A program made the translations under genes and the position numbers. A stretch of DNA of 19,482 nt from an uncultured Alphaproteobacteria bacterium (GTDB lineage Bacteria > Pseudomonadota > Alphaproteobacteria > Caulobacterales > Parvularculaceae): positions 1-19,482 of the forward strand of contig CALKYG010000422.1 in NCBI GenBank assembly GCA_938003575.1, given 5' to 3'. Positions 15,896 through 19,482 of the stretch are shown here, piece after piece. The notes beneath the pieces are model-generated. The model worked only from the letters and a program-made list of their open reading frames with translations, did not search any database and was not told where the DNA came from. Each line of letters opens with the position of its first letter. The stretch's first letter is position 1.

Positions 15896-16528
15896 ATGAG
15901 TTATTCCTACCGCCCGCGTTTTGGATACGATATTCGCGTTCGCCCGCCCGGCGAGGGCCCCCAGCCGCCCGCCTGGGCGCGCGACCATACTCGCGAATGC
16001 GACCGTGAGGGCTGCGGGAAAAAGGCGGCGGTCCGCGTTTCGAAATCACCGCGCGAGACGCAGGCTAAAATCTGGCTTTGCGAAGAGCATGCGAAAGCGC
16101 ACAATTCGCAATGGAACTTCTTTGACGGATTGTCCGAACAGGAAGCGGAAGCGGCGCGCCTCGCCAATATCTACGGCGATCGCCCCACTTGGGCCATGGG
16201 CAAGAACGAACGGGCGCGGACGGCCGCAAAAGCGCGCGGGCCTGCGGATATCCGCGACGCCTATGGCATATTCACCGAAGCCGTGAAGTCGGCCGCGCGC
16301 AGTCGTGGGCCGATGCGCGACGGCCGGCCGGTCTCGAAGCTCCAGGAGAGGGCGTTCGCCGCGCTTGATCTTGCGGTGACGGCGCCGCCGGCGGAGATCC
16401 GCAAGCGGTACGCGGAACTGGTGCGCCGTTTTCATCCGGACGCCAATGGCGGGGATAGAAGCGCGGAGACGCAGCTGCAGGAAGCCGTCAGGGCGCATCA
16501 CATTCTGAAGAAAGCCGGATATTGCTAG
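15896..16528 (+). CDS. Protein with N-terminal Cys/His cluster and C-terminal J domain
   Basis: A 210-residue DnaJ-related protein. The J domain is at the C-terminus (about 150-208), with the Hsp70-stimulating HPD at 180-182 in VRRFHPDANGGD, so it probably recruits DnaK to a particular client. The N-terminal part holds a possible metal site made of C35, C40, C62 and H65. A basic linker (about 100-145) joins the two. It lacks the Gly/Phe, zinc and C-terminal domains of DnaJ itself. It is divergent from the BolA-family gene and 27 bp before a membrane protein gene. Similar J proteins sit near cobS in other alphaproteobacteria, as I recall. The ATG has no ribosome site. Confidence 0.85.
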   Translation: MSYSYRPRFGYDIRVRPPGEGPQPPAWARDHTRECDREGCGKKAAVRVSKSPRETQAKIWLCEEHAKAHNSQWNFFDGLSEQEAEAARLANIYGDRPTWAMGKNERARTAAKARGPADIRDAYGIFTEAVKSAARSRGPMRDGRPVSKLQERAFAALDLAVTAPPAEIRKRYAELVRRFHPDANGGDRSAETQLQEAVRAHHILKKAGYC

Positions 16529-16555
16529 GTTGAATCCCGGCCGGGAGGAAAATCA

Positions 16556-17224
16556 ATGTTCATCGGCCATTATGCGCCAGCCGCGGCGCTAAAGCCTCTG
16601 ACGCCAAATGCGCCGCTCTGGCATTTTTTCGTCGCCGTCCAGTTTCTCGATCTTCTCTGGGCGGGATTCATCATCGCCGGAATCGAGAAGGCGCGGGTCG
16701 TTCCCGGCTTTCTTGAGGCGAGCGACCTCGACCTCTATTTCATGCCTTATTCACACAGCCTGTTTTCGGCGGTCTTGTGGTCGCTGGCGGGGGCGGCCGC
16801 TTATCGCGTCGTCATCAATCCGGCGGCCGGTCGGCTGGGCGCGACCCTTATCGGAGCGGCGATCTTCAGTCACTGGGTCGCCGATCTGATCGTGCACGCC
16901 AAGGATCTGCCTCTTTTCCCGGGATCTCAAATGAAGTTCGGGCTTGGCCTTTGGTCGTCCATGCTGATCAGCAAGGGGGTCGAAATCGGCCTGTTCCTGG
17001 GCGGATTCATCCTTTACCTCGGCGGAACGGCTCCAAAGGGGGCGATCGGGCGCCTTTCCCCTGCGGTCGTCATCCTCGCCCTGCTCGGGATCGAGTATTA
17101 CGCAGCCGTCGCCGCCGCGCCGGAGACCATCCGGACGGTCGCAGGTCTGGCCCTGGCTTCTTACACCCTGATCGCGGCGCTCGCCTTTTGGCTCGATCAG
17201 ACGAGGACCGCGCGTCGGCGCTGA
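16556..17224 (+). CDS. YdjM/DUF457-like integral membrane protein (putative metal-dependent hydrolase)
   Basis: A 222-residue inner-membrane protein with about five hydrophobic segments. It begins MFIGHYAPAAALK and carries PYSHSLF (H67) and SHWVADLIVH (H106, D110, H114), histidine and aspartate positions typical of the DUF457/YdjM group that is often annotated as metal-dependent hydrolase. Biochemical function is not established. GGGAGG seven bases upstream of the ATG is a strong ribosome site, which fixes the start. It lies between the J-domain gene and cobS on the same strand. Confidence 0.7.
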   Translation: MFIGHYAPAAALKPLTPNAPLWHFFVAVQFLDLLWAGFIIAGIEKARVVPGFLEASDLDLYFMPYSHSLFSAVLWSLAGAAAYRVVINPAAGRLGATLIGAAIFSHWVADLIVHAKDLPLFPGSQMKFGLGLWSSMLISKGVEIGLFLGGFILYLGGTAPKGAIGRLSPAVVILALLGIEYYAAVAAAPETIRTVAGLALASYTLIAALAFWLDQTRTARRR

Positions 17225-17230
17225 TATGCG

Positions 17231-17261
17231 CCCTTGAAATCGTGCCCCTTTCGGGCAAGGG
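17231..17261. repeat. Competing hairpins between the membrane-protein gene and cobS
   Basis: TGCCC (17243-17247) pairs with GGGCA (17253-17257) around a five-base loop, and CCCTTG (17231-17236) can pair instead with CAAGGG (17256-17261). Only a TTTT run ten bases later follows, so a Rho-independent terminator is not well supported. It could be a weak terminator or attenuating structure before cobS. Confidence 0.25.
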
Positions 17262-17293
17262 TCCGCCGCGTTTTCAGCAGTAGATTGATCGTT

Positions 17294-18280
17294 ATGGCGA
17301 CCCTCGACGACAAGTTCATGGACAAACCCGACGCCAAGGTCGACGCTAAGAAAGTCTTCGGCGTCGATTTTTCGGCGCCGATTCCGGCCTTCTCAAAACC
17401 GAACGAATACGTGCCGCAGATCGATCAGGCCTATCGCTTTGATCCTCAGACGACGCGCGCCATCCTTGCGGGTTTCGCGTTCAACCGTCGCGTCATGGTT
17501 CAGGGATATCACGGCACAGGGAAGTCGACGCACATTGAGCAGGTCGCCGCGCGCCTCAACTGGCCCTGCGTGCGCGTCAATCTCGACAGTCACGTCAGCC
17601 GCATCGACCTGATCGGCAAGGACGCCATCGTCGTCGAGAACGGGGTGCAGGTGACGGCCTTCAAGGAAGGCATCCTGCCGTGGGCGTTTCAGCGTCCGGT
17701 TGCGCTCGTCTTCGACGAATATGACGCGGGCCGGCCCGATGTCATGTTCGTGATCCAGCGGGTTCTCGAAGCAGAGGGGCGCCTCACGCTTCTCGACCAG
17801 AACAAGGTTCTGCACCCCAATCCCTATTTTCGGCTTTTTGCGACGACGAACACAATCGGGCTCGGCGACACGACCGGACTTTATCATGGCACGCAGCAGC
17901 TCAATCAGGGCCAGATGGACCGCTGGTCGATCGTCACCACCCTGAATTATCTGGCCCATGACGAGGAAGTCGAAATCGTCATCGCCAAAGCGCCGCTTTA
18001 CGATTCAAAAGAGGGCCGGCAGGCGATCAACGCGATGGTGCGCGTCGCCGATATGACGCGCAACGCCTTCATCAATGGCGACCTCGCGACGGTCATGAGT
18101 CCCCGGACCGTGATAACCTGGGCGCAGAACGCTGAGATCTTCCAGGATATCGGCTACGCGTTTCGCGTGACCTTTCTCAACAAGTGCGACGAGCTCGAGC
18201 GGCCGACGGTCGCTGAGTTTTATCAGCGCGCCTTCGGCGAAGACCTTCCAGAGGCCGCGTATCAGGTTGAAGTCGCTTAA
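17294..18280 (+). CDS. cobS: Aerobic cobaltochelatase CobS subunit (AAA+ ATPase)
   Basis: CobS is the AAA+ motor that with CobT and CobN inserts cobalt into hydrogenobyrinic acid diamide in aerobic cobalamin synthesis. I start at ATG 17294 (328 residues), the normal family length; an in-frame extension to 17234 does not resemble CobS. Motifs are Walker [10 protein letters not shown] (71-79), Walker [10 protein letters not shown] (136-144), sensor-1 LFATTNT (181-187) and MSPRT (268-272). The family-typical [13 protein letters not shown] precedes Walker B. No cobT follows within the window. CobS is kept by some alphaproteobacteria that do not make cobalamin, so the substrate here is not certain. 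Confidence 0.93.
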   Translation: MATLDDKFMDKPDAKVDAKKVFGVDFSAPIPAFSKPNEYVPQIDQAYRFDPQTTRAILAGFAFNRRVMVQGYHGTGKSTHIEQVAARLNWPCVRVNLDSHVSRIDLIGKDAIVVENGVQVTAFKEGILPWAFQRPVALVFDEYDAGRPDVMFVIQRVLEAEGRLTLLDQNKVLHPNPYFRLFATTNTIGLGDTTGLYHGTQQLNQGQMDRWSIVTTLNYLAHDEEVEIVIAKAPLYDSKEGRQAINAMVRVADMTRNAFINGDLATVMSPRTVITWAQNAEIFQDIGYAFRVTFLNKCDELERPTVAEFYQRAFGEDLPEAAYQVEVA

Positions 18281-18300
18281 GCCTGGAAATGTTCCGGCGT

Positions 18301-18672
18301 TCAGTTTTTCGAGATCTCCGCCTGACGCTTCGCGCGCCTCTTCCTTGACGGTCCGGTCATGCGCCTGCCGATCGCCGGCGAAAGGCGAGCGGAAGAAAAT
18401 GCATGACCGCCGTGGGCGTCCCGGCCCGGAGCCGGCGGATATCGCACGCGGCGAGAAGGCTTGTCGCTGCGATGACCGTCGCGCGCACCGGCTTCGTTTT
18501 TCCGGGTCGGTTGGAGCGCGGAGAGCCCCGCAAGTTCGGCGATGAGGCTGACGATGATCAGCGCGCCGATCAGATATAGAAAGATGAAAGCAGGGCCAGG
18601 CAGACGAGTTCCGGTGCGTGCGGCCCAGCGAGGAAACCCGCGACCGCCCGCCGGCGCGTTTGCGCTCGTCAT
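18301..18672 (-). pseudogene. N-terminal remnant of an AbgT-family (p-aminobenzoyl-glutamate) transporter, frameshifted
   Basis: The 525 bp between cobS and the next gene hold a broken minus-strand gene. It has a real-looking start: ATG at 18672 preceded by GGGAGG. Residues 13-56 (FPRWAARTGTRLP, GPAFIFLYLIG, LAGLSALQPT) follow the N-terminus and first membrane helix of AbgT transporters as I remember them (WVERIGNKVPHPFLLFIYL in E. coli). After T56 the frame turns into Arg-rich nonsense. Shifting one base at the run of five A (18497-18501) gives GKTKPVRATVIAATSLL, then RRL and MHFLPLA, which resemble the next AbgT region. A TGA stops that frame at 18357. About 400 residues of a normal transporter are absent. 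Frame 0 itself runs on to 18301. A genuine short one-helix protein cannot be excluded. Confidence 0.55.
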
Positions 18673-18805
18673 CGGGGACCCTCCCTTGCTCTGCTTGCTC
18701 ACAAGGACCATTCATCGGCGTCGATGGCAACCTGAACTGCCTGACACAGTTGTTCGCATTGCGCCGTCCCGCTAACGTCCCGGCGGATGGACCGGAGCGC
18801 AACGC

Positions 18806-19482
18806 ATGACGACTTTCGCCGACATCAAGAAAAAGATGCGCATACCCGTTATCGGGGCGCCGCTGTTCATTGTCTCCAACCCAAAACTCGTCATCGCCCA
18901 ATGCAAGGCGGGAATCATCGGCTCCTTTCCGGCGCTGAACGCGAGACCCCAGGAGCGGCTTGAAGACTGGATCGTCGAAATAAAAGAGGCCCTGGCCCTG
19001 CACGATGCGGAAAACCCGGATCGTCCCTCTGCGCCCTACGCCGTGAACCAGATTGTCCACCGTTCCAACGACCGGTTGATGAAGGACATGGAAACCTGCG
19101 TGAAGCACAAGGTCCCGATCGTCATCTGCTCGCTGGGCGCGCGCGAGGACGTCTATCAGGCGATCCATTCCTACGGCGGCCTTGTTCTCCACGACATCAT
19201 AAATAATGTGTTTGCGAAGAAAGCGATCGATAAGGGAGCGGACGGCCTCATTACGGTCGCCGCAGGGGCCGGCGGCCACGCAGGCGTCATTTCGCCCTTC
19301 GCTCTGGTTCAGGAGATTCGCGAATGGTTCGCGGGGCCGATCGCGCTTTCAGGTTCGATCGCAACCGGCGGAGCCGTGCTGGCGGCCGAAGCGATGGGCG
19401 CCGACTTCGGCTATATCGGTTCGCCTTTCATTGCGGCCGACGAGGCGAATGCAGCCGACGCCTACAAGGATGCGATCGTGAG
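18806..19482 (+). CDS. Nitronate monooxygenase / 2-nitropropane dioxygenase-family flavoprotein (3' truncated by window edge)
   Basis: This is an FMN-dependent TIM-barrel enzyme of the nitronate monooxygenase family, which oxidises alkyl nitronates such as propionate 3-nitronate; many relatives have other or unknown substrates. The frame is open from ATG 18806 to the end of the window, giving 225 residues of a usual 320-350. Motifs are RIPVIGAPLF (12-21) at the FMN site, GADGLITVAAGAGGHAG (144-160) with the GGHxG loop and the likely active-site histidine, and SGSIATGGA (182-190) plus MGADFGYIGSPF for phosphate binding. GGAG lies nine bases upstream of the ATG. The gene is divergent from the AbgT remnant. 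Confidence 0.88.
   Translation, partial: MTTFADIKKKMRIPVIGAPLFIVSNPKLVIAQCKAGIIGSFPALNARPQERLEDWIVEIKEALALHDAENPDRPSAPYAVNQIVHRSNDRLMKDMETCVKHKVPIVICSLGAREDVYQAIHSYGGLVLHDIINNVFAKKAIDKGADGLITVAAGAGGHAGVISPFALVQEIREWFAGPIALSGSIATGGAVLAAEAMGADFGYIGSPFIAADEANAADAYKDAIV

Noticed and set aside
18005..19279. A 424-codon open frame on the minus strand spanning the cobS end and the nitronate monooxygenase gene
   Set aside because: It runs antisense to two well-supported genes and shows no domain; only the short AbgT-like segment in another frame of the gap is credible.

Overview
The window is ordinary-looking chromosomal DNA, about 60% GC and densely coded, from an alphaproteobacterium. I would place it near Caulobacterales, Hyphomonadaceae or Parvularculales. 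The grounds are a CC0125/CC1285-type lipoprotein, a BolA / J-domain / CobS neighbourhood, an lptD-surA-pdxA-rsmA cluster and many GTG/TTG starts with ATGA or GTGA overlaps. The lineage is inferred from gene content; no rRNA is present to test it. I see no tRNA, rRNA, CRISPR array, insertion sequence or phage gene.

Layout. (1) 2-928, plus strand: the 3' part of pspF, the sigma-54 activator of the phage-shock response. (2) 952-3521, minus strand: pepA (leucyl aminopeptidase), a PaiB-family FMN-binding protein and holC (DNA polymerase III chi), in that transcription order and tightly packed. (3) 3654-11706, plus strand: an outer-membrane biogenesis block, lptF-lptG-lptD-surA, continuing into pdxA (vitamin B6) and rsmA/ksgA (16S rRNA dimethylation). 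(4) 11679-14784, minus strand: a four-gene unit in the order lipoprotein, cupin protein, hotdog thioesterase, acyl-CoA synthetase, whose last gene overlaps the end of rsmA tail to tail. (5) 14893-15797, minus strand: a BolA-family protein followed by a rhomboid-family membrane protein. (6) 15896-18280, plus strand: a protein with a Cys/His cluster and a C-terminal J domain, a YdjM/DUF457-like membrane protein, and cobS. (7) 18301-18672, minus strand: a broken N-terminal stub of an AbgT-family transporter, lying where cobT often follows cobS. (8) 18806 to the end, plus strand: a nitronate monooxygenase-family gene cut by the window edge.

How the genes work together. LptF and LptG form the inner-membrane part of the LPS exporter. 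LptD is the outer-membrane LPS translocon, and SurA is the periplasmic chaperone that helps LptD fold, so four genes of one envelope pathway are collinear here. PspF at the left edge also belongs to envelope-stress control. The minus-strand unit at 11.7-14.8 kb looks like a small acyl-CoA or carboxylic-acid metabolism operon of unknown substrate.

I did not find a clear new defence or mobile system. The items most worth a second look are the AbgT remnant beside an unpartnered cobS, the coupled lipoprotein/cupin/thioesterase/ligase unit, the unusual J-domain protein with a possible leaderless promoter, and a rhomboid with an altered active-site motif.
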